A stretch of 64,000 nt of DNA, from NCBI RefSeq assembly GCF_000717175.1, contig NZ_JNYD01000005.1:248001-312000 (forward strand), written 5' to 3'. The translations under genes and the position numbers were made by a program. This document shows positions 18,275 to 28,182 of this stretch, piece after piece. The notes beneath the pieces are model-generated. The model searched no databases. It had not been told where the DNA came from and was given only the letters and a program-made list of their open reading frames with translations. The DNA comes from Pseudonocardia autotrophica (GTDB lineage: Bacteria; Actinomycetota; Actinomycetes; Mycobacteriales; Pseudonocardiaceae). The number at the start of each line of letters is the position of its first letter. Within the stretch, counting starts at the first letter, position 1.

Positions 18275-19506
18275 GCGCCGGCCCGTCGACCGAGGAGTCG
18301 CCCTGGCCGGTCCGGACGGTCGCGCGGAAGATCTCCGAGTGGATCGACCGGCTGGGCGCGGTCTGGGTCGAGGGCCAGCTCGCACAGGTCACCGCACGCG
18401 CCGGCACGGGGACCGCGTTCCTGACCCTGCGGGACCCGGTGGCGAACGTGTCGCTGCAGCTCACGGCTCCGATGGCGCTCGTCGCCGAGCAGCGCGAGGT
18501 GGTCGCCGAGGGCAACCGGGTGATCGTCCACGGCAAGCCCTCGTTCTTCCCGGGCCGCGGCACGCTGAGCCTGCGCGTGGACCGGATCCGGGCGGTCGGG
18601 CTGGGTGAGCTGCTGGCCCGCATCGAGCGGCTGCGCCGGCTGCTGGCCGCGGAGGGCCTGTTCGATCCCGCCCGCAAGCGCCGGCTGCCCTTCCTGCCGC
18701 AGCGGATCGGGCTGATCACCGGCCGGGCGTCGGCGGCGGAGCACGACGTCGTCAGCAACGCCCAGGCCCGCTGGCCGGCGGTGGAGTTCCGGATCGAGAA
18801 CACCGCCACCCAGGGCGGGCTGGCGGTCGGGCAGATCGTCGAGGCGCTCGAGATCCTGGACCGGGACCCGGCGGTCGACGTCATCGTGCTCGCCCGCGGC
18901 GGGGGCAGCGTCGAGGACCTGCTGCCCTTCTCGGACGAGACGCTGTGTCGCGCCGTCGCCGCCTGCCGCACGCCGGTGGTGTCGGCGATCGGGCACGAGC
19001 CGGACACCCCGCTCGTCGACCACGTCGCCGACCTGCGGTGTTCCACCCCCACCGAGGCGGGCCGCCGGCTGGTGCCGGACCTCGCCGAGGAGATCGCGCG
19101 GATCACCGGGCTGCGCGACCGCGGCCGCCGCGCGCTGCACGGCTGGGTGGACCGCGAACAGCGGATGCTCGACGCGCTGCGGGCCCGGCCCGTGCTCGCC
19201 GACCCGTTGCGCGACATGGCGCGCCGGCACGAGGAGCTGGAGCGGCTGCGGGCGGCGACCCGCGCCGCCGTGGAGCGGCGGGTGGAGCGGGACTGCACCG
19301 AGATCGCGCACCTGCGGGCACGGCTCACCGCGCTCGGTCCGGGCGCGACGCTCGCCCGCGGCTACGCGATCGTCCAGCGGGTCACGGGCGACGAGATCCT
19401 GCCGGTGCTGCGCTCGACCGCCGAGGTCGCACCGGGCGACCGGCTGCGGATCAGGGTCGGCGACGGGACCGTGCGGGCGGCCGTGGAGGATGGCCGCGAT
19501 GAGTGA
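18271..19506 (+). CDS. xseA: Exodeoxyribonuclease VII large subunit
   Basis: 411 residues. An N-terminal OB-fold ([19 protein letters not shown]) precedes the catalytic domain with [30 protein letters not shown] and [13 protein letters not shown], then a helical arm and a C-terminal strand segment ([12 protein letters not shown]). With XseB it degrades single-stranded DNA from both ends. It is part of a translationally coupled run: droplet protein, xseA, xseB. Confidence 0.96.
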   Translation: MSAGPSTEESPWPVRTVARKISEWIDRLGAVWVEGQLAQVTARAGTGTAFLTLRDPVANVSLQLTAPMALVAEQREVVAEGNRVIVHGKPSFFPGRGTLSLRVDRIRAVGLGELLARIERLRRLLAAEGLFDPARKRRLPFLPQRIGLITGRASAAEHDVVSNAQARWPAVEFRIENTATQGGLAVGQIVEALEILDRDPAVDVIVLARGGGSVEDLLPFSDETLCRAVAACRTPVVSAIGHEPDTPLVDHVADLRCSTPTEAGRRLVPDLAEEIARITGLRDRGRRALHGWVDREQRMLDALRARPVLADPLRDMARRHEELERLRAATRAAVERRVERDCTEIAHLRARLTALGPGATLARGYAIVQRVTGDEILPVLRSTAEVAPGDRLRIRVGDGTVRAAVEDGRDE

Positions 19507-19717
19507 GCGTCCCCCGGTGGCCGGGCTCGGCTACGAGCAGGCCCGCGACGAGCTGGTCGAGGTCGTGCGCGCCCTGGAGACGGGCGGGCTGGGCCTCGAC
19601 GAGACCGTCGCGCTCTGGGAGCGGGGCGAGGCGCTGGCCAAGCGCTGCGAGGAGTGCCTGGCCGGGGCGCGGGAGCGGGTGGAGAAGGCCCTCGCCGACG
19701 CCGAGGCCGAGGACTGA
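19499..19717 (+). CDS. xseB: Exodeoxyribonuclease VII small subunit
   Basis: 72 residues from the ATG at 19499, chosen over the ATG at 19490 because GGAGGA ends 8 bases before it. The helical-hairpin XseB pattern is clear: [54 protein letters not shown]. Several XseB helices bind each XseA arm. It overlaps the end of xseA by 8 bases. Confidence 0.94.
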   Translation: MSERPPVAGLGYEQARDELVEVVRALETGGLGLDETVALWERGEALAKRCEECLAGARERVEKALADAEAED

Positions 19718-19740
19718 CCCACGGGTCGGCGGTGCCCGCC

Positions 19741-20370
19741 TCAGTTCTGCTCGGCGCCGGCCGGCAGGAGCCGGCCGGCCACGGTCGCCCGGGCCAGGGC
19801 GCCGAAGTCCGCGTCCGTGCCGCTGCCGGTGACGAGCCAGCGGACCTGCGGGTCGTCCGGCGCGGTCGTGACGCGGAAGGGCTCGCCGCCCTCCTTCTGG
19901 TAGGTGACCCAGCGCAGCCCGGCGGCGTCGGTCACCCCGGTTCCGGCCAGCGGGCCGCCGGCCTCGGTGGCGACGAGGGCCTCCTCGCCGCCGTCGCTCT
20001 GCACGAGCCGCAGGTACTTGCCCTCCGGGGTGAGGTACCCGACCCGGACCGCGGTGCCACCGCCGTCGACCGGGCTGCGGTCGGTGGAGTTGCTCCGCCA
20101 GCCCTGCGGGACGGCGGGGACGCGCAGCGGGAACTCGGAGGCCCGGGCGAACTCCGCGAGCCGGGCCGCCGCGTCGACCGTGGGCACGCTGTTCGGGTCG
20201 ACCGTCGGGCCGCCGGGCGCGAACGAGCAGGAGCGCACCCCGCCGCCGACCGCGACGACCACCAGCAGGACCGCGAGGCACATCAGCATGTCCCGGGCGC
20301 GCAGCGATCCGCGCGGCGGCTTGCCCGGGGGCGGCGGGCCCTGCGGGGCGGGGGACGGGTCGGCGCTCAC
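19741..20370 (-). CDS. DUF4245 membrane-anchored protein
   Basis: 209 residues, start assigned to the GTG at 20370 (the ribosome binding site is unclear). A Pro-rich cytoplasmic tail ([15 protein letters not shown]) is followed by one membrane segment ([18 protein letters not shown]) and an extracytoplasmic domain with [31 protein letters not shown] and [15 protein letters not shown], characteristic of DUF4245. The M. tuberculosis counterpart is Rv1100, next to glpX as here. Function unknown. Confidence 0.82.
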   Translation of the reverse strand: MSADPSPAPQGPPPPGKPPRGSLRARDMLMCLAVLLVVVAVGGGVRSCSFAPGGPTVDPNSVPTVDAAARLAEFARASEFPLRVPAVPQGWRSNSTDRSPVDGGGTAVRVGYLTPEGKYLRLVQSDGGEEALVATEAGGPLAGTGVTDAAGLRWVTYQKEGGEPFRVTTAPDDPQVRWLVTGSGTDADFGALARATVAGRLLPAGAEQN

Positions 20371-20566
20371 GCCTCCATGGTCCCCCACCGCGCGCGGCGA
20401 TGTGCATGGCGTCCGTCGCTCTGCACCCCGTGCGGCGTCCGGTTCTGCGAGGATCGGACCCGGATCCCCCGCCGCCGCCGAGCCCGCCGCGCGTGACGGG
20501 GCCGGGGGTCGGCCGCGTTCGCCGACCCCCGCGATGCGACCGGTGAACCCGAGCCAAGGAGGCCCG

Positions 20567-21616
20567 ATGACTGGACCCAAGCCCGAGCGACGCCGCGAGG
20601 CCCCGGACCGCAACCTGGCCATGGAGCTGGTGCGCGTCACCGAGGCCGCCGCGATGGCGGCGGGGCGCTGGGTCGGCCGCGGCGACAAGAACGGCGGCGA
20701 CGGGGCGGCCGTCGACGCCATGCGCCACCTGATCGGGACCGTGTCGATGCGCGGGATCGTGGTGATCGGCGAGGGCGAGAAGGACGAGGCGCCCATGCTC
20801 TACAACGGCGAGCAGGTCGGCAACGGCGAGGGTCCCTGGTGCGACGTCGCCGTCGACCCCATCGACGGCACCACGCTGATGGCCAAGGGCATGCCCAACG
20901 CGCTGGCGGTGCTCGCGGTCGCCGAGCGGGACGCGATGTTCGACCCCTCGGCCGTGTTCTACATGGAGAAGCTCGCCGTGGGGCCGGATGCCGCGGGCGC
21001 CATCGACATCAGCAAGCCGGTGGGCGACAACATCCGCGCGGTGGCCAAGGCCAAGGAGATCGACGTCCGGGACGTCACGGTCACCATCCTCGACCGCCCG
21101 CGGCACGAGCAGCTGGTCGCCGACGTGCGCGACACCGGCGCGCGGATCCGCTTCATCTCCGACGGCGACGTGGCCGGCGCGATCGCCGCGGCCCGCCCGA
21201 GCACCGGCGTGGACATGCTCGTGGGCATCGGCGGCACCCCGGAGGGGATCATCGCCGCGGCCGCGCTCAAGTGCATGGGCGGCGAGATCCAGGGCCGGCT
21301 CTGGCCGAAGGACGACGAGGAGCGCTCCAAGGCGATCGCCGCGGGCCACGACCTCGACCGCGTGCTGACCACCAACGAGCTCGTGACCGGCGAGAACGTG
21401 TTCTTCTGCGCCACCGGCGTCACCGACGGGGACCTGCTGCGCGGCGTGCACTACCGCGCCGGCGGCTGCACCACGCAGTCCATCGTCATGCGGTCCAAGT
21501 CCGGCACGGTCCGGCTGATCGACGGCTACCACCGGCTCACGAAGCTGCGCGAGTACGCGTCGATCGACTTCGACAGCCCCACCCACGAGGACGTCGAGGC
21601 CCCGCCGCTGCCCTGA
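20567..21616 (+). CDS. glpX: Class II fructose-1,6-bisphosphatase
   Basis: 349 residues from the ATG at 20567, preceded by AAGGAGG. GlpX motifs: [46 protein letters not shown] (metal site) and [16 protein letters not shown]. It hydrolyses fructose 1,6-bisphosphate in gluconeogenesis and is the main FBPase type in mycobacteria. Together with fumC downstream it keeps the glpX-fum neighbourhood of M. tuberculosis (Rv1099-Rv1098). It is followed by a hairpin. Confidence 0.96.
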   Translation: MTGPKPERRREAPDRNLAMELVRVTEAAAMAAGRWVGRGDKNGGDGAAVDAMRHLIGTVSMRGIVVIGEGEKDEAPMLYNGEQVGNGEGPWCDVAVDPIDGTTLMAKGMPNALAVLAVAERDAMFDPSAVFYMEKLAVGPDAAGAIDISKPVGDNIRAVAKAKEIDVRDVTVTILDRPRHEQLVADVRDTGARIRFISDGDVAGAIAAARPSTGVDMLVGIGGTPEGIIAAAALKCMGGEIQGRLWPKDDEERSKAIAAGHDLDRVLTTNELVTGENVFFCATGVTDGDLLRGVHYRAGGCTTQSIVMRSKSGTVRLIDGYHRLTKLREYASIDFDSPTHEDVEAPPLP

Positions 21617-21643
21617 CGGCGCGCGGCGCAGGACGTCCTCTCG

Positions 21644-21692
21644 GGGTGTCCGGTGCGGGGCCGTGCCCTGCCCCGCACCGGATCGGACACCC
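21644..21692 (+). terminator. Hairpin after glpX
   Basis: GGGTGTCC...GGTGCGGGGC pairs with GCCCCGCACC...GGACACCC, with a small bulge on the 3' arm (about 18 bp paired). There is no T-run. Probable terminator of glpX. Confidence 0.6.
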
Positions 21693-21851
21693 GTCGGGTG
21701 CCACCCCTGGGCCGCCGCCCCTCCGGCGGCTCGACCTCATCGTGCTCCTACCCCCCGACGGGGGCATCGACAACTTTGCGTATCCGGCCGTTCGGCCGAA
21801 CGAGGGAGGCTGATCGCCTCTCAGGGCCACCTACGGGCAGGTCCGCTCGGC

Positions 21852-22622
21852 TCAGGCGGCGACCAACCCAAGCCGTTGTGCGGCCAGCACAGCGGTGAGC
21901 CGGTCCGCCACCCCGAGCTTGGAGTAGCAGCGCTCGAGGTGCTTGTGCACGGTGCGCTCGGCGATGTTGAGCCGCCGCGCGATCGCCCCCGCGGTCAGTC
22001 CCTCGGCCAGCAGGCCCAGCACCGAGCGCTCACGCGGGGTCAGGCGGATGGCGCTGGCGACGTCCCGGCCCGACGCCGAGGCGTTGCGCAACGCGGCGGA
22101 GTAGGCGCGGGCCTGCCGGTCGAGCCCGACGACGAGGCGCCAGATGCGGTCCGCGAGCCGCAGCTCGGACGGGGAGAAGACCTCGGGCCTGCCGACCACC
22201 AGCAGGCGCGGGTGATCGGCCCCGCCGGTGGGCAGGCACAGCTGCTCCGCCACACCGCAGGCCTGTGCCAGCGCCGCCCCCTCGCCGTACACGCGCCGGT
22301 CCGTGAAGCGCCCCGGGACGTCGGCGAGCTGGACCGGCCGGACGTCCGCGGTCGCCAGAAAGTACCGGGCGATCGGGTTCTCCACGGCGTGCGAGGCGCT
22401 CCACGTGAGCATGTCCTCGCGGTGCCCCTCGAGGGTGGCGTCGAGCGGGTAGATCTCCCCGTCCGCCGTGCCGTCCGCGGCGAGCTCGGCGGTCCCCACG
22501 GCCGGCGCCTCGAACGTCTCCTGCAGCAGTCTCGTGACGCGATCCAGCGGCAACTCCGTCAGCGGCTCCCGCAACAGCTCGGCGGTGAACTCAAGCCAGT
22601 CCCCGTCGTCCCGACCCGTCAT
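21852..22622 (-). CDS. LuxR-type HTH transcriptional regulator (paralogue 1)
   Basis: 256 residues. The start at 22622 makes the N-terminus align with the second regulator at 24996 (MTGRDDGDWLEF against [12 protein letters not shown]). A unique N-terminal sensor-like region of about 180 residues is followed by a LuxR/GerE HTH (LTPRERSVLGLLAEGLTAGA, IARRLNIAERTVHKHLERCY). There is no phospho-acceptor receiver domain, so it probably responds to a ligand or partner. It is divergent from fumC. Both ends of fumC carry such a regulator. Confidence 0.88.
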   Translation of the reverse strand: MTGRDDGDWLEFTAELLREPLTELPLDRVTRLLQETFEAPAVGTAELAADGTADGEIYPLDATLEGHREDMLTWSASHAVENPIARYFLATADVRPVQLADVPGRFTDRRVYGEGAALAQACGVAEQLCLPTGGADHPRLLVVGRPEVFSPSELRLADRIWRLVVGLDRQARAYSAALRNASASGRDVASAIRLTPRERSVLGLLAEGLTAGAIARRLNIAERTVHKHLERCYSKLGVADRLTAVLAAQRLGLVAA

Positions 22623-22828
22623 GGCGTTCTCGACCCCCTCCGTCGACACCGCCTGCGTAATGGCTCCGATACGGAGAGCTGATCGTTACCGCTGCACATA
22701 CCCCGTCGGCCGATTCCGCCCGCCCGGTCCAAGACCCTGCGCCGGGCGCGCGGCGGGGATACCACGGACGATGTAATCCCGGCCATCGGACCGAGCGGTA
22801 AGGACACCCTCAGGCGGAGGATGAGGCC

Positions 22829-24247
22829 ATGAGCGACGACGCGGCCGGCGACACCGGCGACTTCCGCATCGAGCACGACACCATGGGCGAGGTCCGGGTC
22901 CCCGCGACCGCCCTCTACCGTGCGCAGACCCAGCGTGCCGTCGAGAACTTCCCGATCTCCGGGCGCGGCCTGGAGCGCGCGCAGATCCGGGCGCTCGGCC
23001 TGGTCAAGGGCGCGGCGGCGCGGGTGAACGGGCGGATCGGCGTGCTCGACGAGAAGCTGGCCGGCGCGATCGCCGCCGCCGCCGCCGAGGTCGCCGCGGG
23101 CGAGCACGACGGACACTTCCCGGTCGACGTCTTCCAGACCGGCTCCGGCACCTCGTCGAACATGAACGCCAACGAGGTGATCGCGACGCTGGCCAGCCGG
23201 GAGTCCGGGCAGGACGTGCACCCGAACGACCACGTCAACGCCTCGCAGTCGTCGAACGACGTCTTCCCGACCACGATCCACCTGGCCGCCACCGAGGCGC
23301 TCGCCACGGACGTCGTACCGGCGCTGGAGCACCTGGCGGCGACCCTGCGCACCCGCGCCGAGGACTGGGCCGAGGTCGTGAAGGCAGGCCGCACGCACCT
23401 CATGGACGCCGTGCCGGTCACGCTCGGCCAGGAGGCCGGCGGCTGGGCCACCCAGGCCGAGTACGGCGCCGCCCGGGTCCGGGACGTCCTGCCCCGGCTC
23501 GGCCACCTGCCGATCGGCGGCACCGCGGTGGGCACCGGGCTGAACGCGCCGGAGGGCTTCGGCGCCGCCGTCGTCGAGGAGTTGCGGTCCGCGACCGGCC
23601 TCGACGCGCTGTCCGAGGCGCCCGACCACATCGAGGCGCAGGGCTCGCGCGACGGGCTGGTGGAGGCCTCCGGTGCGCTGCGCACCGTCGCCGTGTCGCT
23701 CTACAAGATCGCCAACGACCTGCGGTGGCTCTCCTCGGGCCCGCGCACCGGGCTCGCCGAGGTGCGCCTGCCGGACCTGCAGCCCGGCTCGTCGATCATG
23801 CCCGGCAAGGTCAACCCGGTGATCTGCGAGGCCACGATGATGGTCGCGGCACAGGTCATCGGCAACGACGCGACCGTCGCCTTCTCCGGCAGCCAGGGCA
23901 ACCTCGAGCTCAACGTGATGATGCCGGTCATGGCGCGCAACGTCCTCGAGTCCGCGCGGCTGCTGTCGAACGTCGCGCGGCTGCTCGCCGACAAGGTCGT
24001 CGCCGGCGCCGAGGCCGACGTCGACCGCACCCGCGAGTACGCCGAGTCCTCGCCGTCGATCGTCACGCCGCTGAACAAGTACATCGGGTACGAGGAGGCG
24101 GCGTCGATCGCCAAGCAGTCGCTCAAGGAGCGCCGCACGATCCGCGAGGTCGTGCTGGAGCGCGGGCACGTGGAGAACGGCAAGCTCACCGAGGAGCAGC
24201 TCGACAGCGCACTGGACGTGCTGCGGATGGCCCGCGGAGGCCGCTAG
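22829..24247 (+). CDS. fumC: Class II fumarate hydratase
   Basis: 472 residues, normal for FumC. Motifs: [36 protein letters not shown] and the superfamily signature [12 protein letters not shown]. It interconverts fumarate and malate in the TCA cycle without an iron-sulfur cluster. GGAGGATGAGG precedes the ATG. Its TAG stop shares the four bases CTAG with the stop of the convergent LuxR gene. Confidence 0.97.
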   Translation: MSDDAAGDTGDFRIEHDTMGEVRVPATALYRAQTQRAVENFPISGRGLERAQIRALGLVKGAAARVNGRIGVLDEKLAGAIAAAAAEVAAGEHDGHFPVDVFQTGSGTSSNMNANEVIATLASRESGQDVHPNDHVNASQSSNDVFPTTIHLAATEALATDVVPALEHLAATLRTRAEDWAEVVKAGRTHLMDAVPVTLGQEAGGWATQAEYGAARVRDVLPRLGHLPIGGTAVGTGLNAPEGFGAAVVEELRSATGLDALSEAPDHIEAQGSRDGLVEASGALRTVAVSLYKIANDLRWLSSGPRTGLAEVRLPDLQPGSSIMPGKVNPVICEATMMVAAQVIGNDATVAFSGSQGNLELNVMMPVMARNVLESARLLSNVARLLADKVVAGAEADVDRTREYAESSPSIVTPLNKYIGYEEAASIAKQSLKERRTIREVVLERGHVENGKLTEEQLDSALDVLRMARGGR

Positions 24248-24996
24248 ACCAGGTGCAGCGCCTGGGCGCGCAGCACGGCGGAGAGGCGGTCGGTCACGCC
24301 GAGCTTCACGTAGCAGCGCTCCAGGTGCTTCTGGACGGTGCGCGGCGAGATGTCGAGCCGCCGCGCGATCGTGCCCGCGGTGAGGCCCTGCGCGAGCAGC
24401 CCGAGCACGGCCCGCTCGCGCGGGGTCAGCGGGATCTCCGCCGTGCCCAGGCCCTTGCCGGCGGTCACCACGGCCAACGCCGTGACCTGCCGTTCCAGCC
24501 CGGTGAGCAGCCGCCACAGCCGTTCGACGAAGGCCTCCTCGGCCGGGGACCAGGGCTCGGTCCGCCCGAGCACGAACGACCGCGCGAGCCGCGGCGTCGC
24601 GCGCAGCGGCAGCGAGAGCTGGTTCGGCGCGGCGCAGGACTCGGCCAGGTCGCGGCCGCCGTCGCTGTTCCAGCGGTCCGTGTACTCGGCCGGGACGCCC
24701 AGGGTCTGGCGCGGCACCCAGAGCCCGGAGGCGAGGTGGAAGCGCAGCAGCGGGTGCTCGGCGGGCGCCCGGTACGCGCTCCACTCGGCCAGCTCGGCGA
24801 AGTGCTCGCCGAGCCCGCCGTCGAGCCAGACGTGGCGCACCGGCTCGTCGGGCACGACCTCGCTGTAGGTGACCCCGGCGGTCTCGAAGGTGCGGGCGAG
24901 CGCCTCGGCCAGCCGGTTCACCGGCATGTCGACCAGCGGCTCCGTCATCAGGGCTGCCACGAGCTCCATCCACTCCCGCTCGGCCCGCGTGCCCAT
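24244..24996 (-). CDS. LuxR-type HTH transcriptional regulator (paralogue 2)
   Basis: 250 residues, a clear paralogue of the regulator at 21852-22622 along its whole length (N-terminus [23 protein letters not shown] against LLREPLTELPLDRV). [43 protein letters not shown]. The ATG at 24996 has an AGGAGG nearby. It is divergent from the ABC importer operon, across a 310-base region with a palindrome, so it may control that operon. Confidence 0.88.
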   Translation of the reverse strand: MGTRAEREWMELVAALMTEPLVDMPVNRLAEALARTFETAGVTYSEVVPDEPVRHVWLDGGLGEHFAELAEWSAYRAPAEHPLLRFHLASGLWVPRQTLGVPAEYTDRWNSDGGRDLAESCAAPNQLSLPLRATPRLARSFVLGRTEPWSPAEEAFVERLWRLLTGLERQVTALAVVTAGKGLGTAEIPLTPRERAVLGLLAQGLTAGTIARRLDISPRTVQKHLERCYVKLGVTDRLSAVLRAQALHLV

Positions 24997-25306
24997 CACC
25001 CCTCCTGCCCCGCCCCGAGGGAAGAGCGCGCGTCGCCGTCCGCTGATGCGCCGCGGGGGACTGTTCGGCCGCCGGGCCCGCGGGGTTAACCGCGGGCCCG
25101 GTCGACCTTCCCGTCACACCTCGGTAACGGCCCTCCCGGGAAGACGCCCGGAGGTATAGGAGTCTTCTGCGCGCAAGATCGGCCGTCCCCCGGCCGGACG
25201 ACGCCGCGCCACCCGATCGACGGCCGCCGGCCACCCCGCGGCCGCCCGGACGGGTGAGGCTTCGCCGGGCGGCGCGGGCCGCCGGGAGTGTTCGGTGAGG
25301 AGAGCG
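24997..25306. promoter_or_regulatory. Divergent regulatory region with a 26-bp palindrome
   Basis: About 310 bases between the LuxR gene and the importer operon. GGGCCCGCGG (25074-25083) pairs with its complement at 25090-25099 around GGTTAA, a candidate operator. A TATAGG-like hexamer near 25154 could be a -10 for the operon; no good -35 is visible. Confidence 0.4.
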
Positions 25307-26458
25307 ATGAACGTGCGGAAGAGGTGGGGCCGGGCCGGCGCGCTGGCGGCGTGCGCGGCGGCGGCGGCCCTGGCGGCCACGGCGTGTGTGAGCTCGGGCG
25401 GCGGCGGGGGCGGCGGCTCCTCCGAGTCCGGCGGCTGGGCCACGGCCACCTCGGCGCAGGCGGGCGGCGGCATGGACGCGCTCGTGCAGGCGGCGAAGCA
25501 GGAGGGCCAGCTCAACGTCATCGCGCTGCCGCCGGACTGGGCGAACTACGGCGCGATCATCAAGGCGTTCGGCGACAAGTACGGGATCACCGTGAACTCG
25601 GCGAACCCGGAGGGCTCGAGCCAGGACGAGATCAACGCCGTCAACCAGCTCGGCACCCAGGACCGGGCGCCCGACGTGCTGGACCTCGGCCAGGCCTTCG
25701 CCACCGGCAACACCCAGCTCTTCGCCCCGTACCAGGTCGCGACGTGGAACGACATCCCCGCCTCCAACAAGGACGCGAACGGCGCCTGGGTCAACGACTA
25801 CGGCGGCTACATCTCGATCGGCTGCAACGCGAAGCTGGTCGCGAACTGCCCCACCACGATCGCCGACCTCGCGAAGCCCGAGTACAAGGGCCAGGTCGCG
25901 ATCAACGGCGACCCGACGCAGGCCGCGGCCGGGTTCGCCTCCGTGTGGGCGGGCGCGCTGGCCAACGGCGGGTCGCTCGACGACATCACGCCCGGCGTGA
26001 ACTTCTTCGGTCAGCTCGCCAAGAACGGCAACCTGCTGAAGGTCGACCCGAACGCGGCGACGATCGAGAGCGGGCAGACCCCGATCGTCCTGGACTGGGA
26101 CTACACCAACGTCGCGCAGGCCGAGAAGGTCAAGGCCGCCTTCGAGTGGAAGGTGGCCGTGCCCTCCGACGGGCTGTTCGCGGAGTTCTACTCGCAGGCG
26201 GTCAACAAGAACGCGCCGCACCCGGCCGCGGCCCGGCTGTGGCAGGAGTTCCTGTACTCCGACGAGGGCCAGAACTTGTGGCTGGCCGGCAAGGCCCGCC
26301 CGGTCCGGCTGCCGCAGATGCAGCAGGCCGGCACCGCCACGCCGGAGCTGGTCGCCGCGCTGCCGCCGGTCCAGGGCACCGCGCAGTATCCGACGCAGGC
26401 CCAGACCGACCAGGCCAAGCAGGTGGTCGCCCAGCAGTGGGCCACCGCCACGGCCTGA
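25307..26458 (+). CDS. ABC importer substrate-binding lipoprotein
   Basis: 383 residues from the ATG at 25307 with a GAGGAGAG ribosome binding site. The signal peptide ends in a lipobox (LAATAC, lipidated C27), followed by a Gly/Ser linker. The mature part has the fold pattern of the iron/polyamine/phosphonate cluster of type-2 binding proteins (GQLNVIALPPDWANYGAIIK, PDVLDLGQAF, DLAKPEYKGQVAINGDP). It is the first gene of a four-gene operon with two permeases and an ATPase. Ligand options are polyamine, ferric ion, 2-aminoethylphosphonate or thiamine; the sequence does not decide. Confidence 0.88.
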   Translation: MNVRKRWGRAGALAACAAAAALAATACVSSGGGGGGGSSESGGWATATSAQAGGGMDALVQAAKQEGQLNVIALPPDWANYGAIIKAFGDKYGITVNSANPEGSSQDEINAVNQLGTQDRAPDVLDLGQAFATGNTQLFAPYQVATWNDIPASNKDANGAWVNDYGGYISIGCNAKLVANCPTTIADLAKPEYKGQVAINGDPTQAAAGFASVWAGALANGGSLDDITPGVNFFGQLAKNGNLLKVDPNAATIESGQTPIVLDWDYTNVAQAEKVKAAFEWKVAVPSDGLFAEFYSQAVNKNAPHPAAARLWQEFLYSDEGQNLWLAGKARPVRLPQMQQAGTATPELVAALPPVQGTAQYPTQAQTDQAKQVVAQQWATATA

Positions 26459-26461
26459 TCC

Positions 26462-27370
26462 GTGTCCTCCCTCCTCGACACCCCCACCGCCGCTCCCGAC
26501 GCGCCCGCCGCGCGCCCGGAGCGGCGGTGGCGCGCCGCGCTGGGCCTGCTGCCCTTCGCGCTCTACTTCCTGGTCTTCCTCGGCGGCCCGCTGTACTTCG
26601 TGATCAGCGGCGCCTTCACCGACGCCGACGGCCGCCCGACGCTGGGCAACCTCGTCGCGTCCCTGATGTCTCCGCAGTACCTGCTGGCCTTCCGGCAGAG
26701 CCTGCTGCTGTCCGCGGTCACGGCCGTGATCGGCGCGGTGTTCGGCACCTTCCTGGCCCAGGCGGTGCTCACGGCGCGGCCGCGCTCACCCTTGCGCCGC
26801 ACCGTCTCCACCGCCTCGGGCGTGCTCGCCTACTTCGGCGGCGTCCCGCTGGCGTTCGCGTTCATCGCCGCGCTGGGGCAGACCGGGCTGGCGACGGCCT
26901 GGCTGCGGTCGGCGGGGATCGACCTGTACGCGTCGGGCTTCCGGATCGACTCGCTGACCGGCCTCGCCCTGACCTACGTCTACTTCCAGATCCCGCTCAT
27001 GGTCATCCTGATCACCCCGGCGCTGGAGGGCCTGCTGCCGCAGTGGCGGGAGGCGGCGGAGAACCTGGGCGCGTCGGCCTGGTCGTACTGGCGGCTGGTG
27101 GCGCTGCCGGTACTGGCGCCCGCCTTCGCCGGCGCCACGCTGGTCCTGTTCGGCAACGCCTTCGCCGCCTACGCCACCGCCCTGGCCCTGACCAGCGGCT
27201 CCATCCCGCTCGTGCCGACGGCGATCGCGTCGGCGCTGTCCGGCAACGTGCTCGTCGGGCAGGCCAACGTCGGTCTCGCGCTCGGCCTCGACATGGTGGT
27301 GGTGATCGCGATCGTGATGGTCGCGTACCTGTGGCTGCAGCGGCGCGCCGCGCGCTGGAGCCGGCGGTGA
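26462..27370 (+). CDS. ABC importer permease 1
   Basis: 302 residues, six membrane segments (for example LGLLPFALYFLVFLGGPLYF). The EAA loop contacting the ATPase is EAAENLGASAWSYWRLVALP. It starts with GTG three bases after the binding-protein stop and ends in a GTGA overlap with the second permease. PotB/CysW-like type. Confidence 0.9.
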   Translation: MSSLLDTPTAAPDAPAARPERRWRAALGLLPFALYFLVFLGGPLYFVISGAFTDADGRPTLGNLVASLMSPQYLLAFRQSLLLSAVTAVIGAVFGTFLAQAVLTARPRSPLRRTVSTASGVLAYFGGVPLAFAFIAALGQTGLATAWLRSAGIDLYASGFRIDSLTGLALTYVYFQIPLMVILITPALEGLLPQWREAAENLGASAWSYWRLVALPVLAPAFAGATLVLFGNAFAAYATALALTSGSIPLVPTAIASALSGNVLVGQANVGLALGLDMVVVIAIVMVAYLWLQRRAARWSRR

Positions 27371-28182
27371 CGCGGGGGCGGCGCTGGCGGGTCGTCGTGC
27401 TCGCCCTGGCCGCGCTCTACTTCCTGGTCCCGCTGGTCGCGTCGGCGGAGTTCAGCCTCCGCGCACCCGGCGGCGGCTACGGCGTCGCGAACTACACCCG
27501 CATCGCCGAGGACCCGGTCCTGCTCTCCGCGCTGTTCACCTCGTTGCGGATCGCCGTGCTGACCGCGGTGATCGTGCTGCTGCTGGTGGTCCCGACGGCG
27601 GTGTGGGTCCGGCTGCGGTTCCCGTCGCTGGCCGCCGTGCTGGAGAGCGCGACGATCCTCCCGATCGTCATCCCGCCCGTGGTGATGGCGGCCGGCATCG
27701 CGTTCGTGCAGGCCAACCTGGGCGGGCCGGTGTTCCGGGCGCTGTTCGACTCCTCGACCAGCGCGCTCACGCCCTTCTACGTGATCCTCGCGCTGCCCTT
27801 CGCCTACCGCGCCGTGGACAACGGGCTGGCCGCGATCCCGCTGCGGACCCTCGTCGAGGCCGCCCGCAACCTCGGCGCGGGGATGACGACGGCGCTGGTC
27901 CGGGTGATCCTGCCGGCGATCCGCAGCGCGGTGCTCGGCGCCGCCTTCCTCACCCTGGCGCTGGTGCTGGGCGAGATCGTGATCGCGCGGATCCTGCTCT
28001 ACACCGACACCTTCCCGATCGCCGTCGTGGAGACCGGCCGCAGCGCGGCGGGTGTGTCGGTGGCCCTGTCCCTGGCCAGCCTGCTGCTCACGTGGGTGCT
28101 GCTGCTGGCCGTGTCGTTCGTCGGCGGGCGCCGGAGGCGGAGCTTGCGGAGCCGACCATCGGTGCGGAGGAGAACACCGTGA
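27367..28182 (+). CDS. ABC importer permease 2
   Basis: 271 residues, start GTG overlapping the stop of permease 1. Six membrane segments; the EAA loop is EAARNLGAGMTTALVRVILP. It resembles PotC/ThiP-type inner-membrane components and forms the channel with permease 1. It ends in a basic tail and a GTGA overlap with the ATPase gene. Confidence 0.9.
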   Translation: MTRGRRWRVVVLALAALYFLVPLVASAEFSLRAPGGGYGVANYTRIAEDPVLLSALFTSLRIAVLTAVIVLLLVVPTAVWVRLRFPSLAAVLESATILPIVIPPVVMAAGIAFVQANLGGPVFRALFDSSTSALTPFYVILALPFAYRAVDNGLAAIPLRTLVEAARNLGAGMTTALVRVILPAIRSAVLGAAFLTLALVLGEIVIARILLYTDTFPIAVVETGRSAAGVSVALSLASLLLTWVLLLAVSFVGGRRRRSLRSRPSVRRRTP

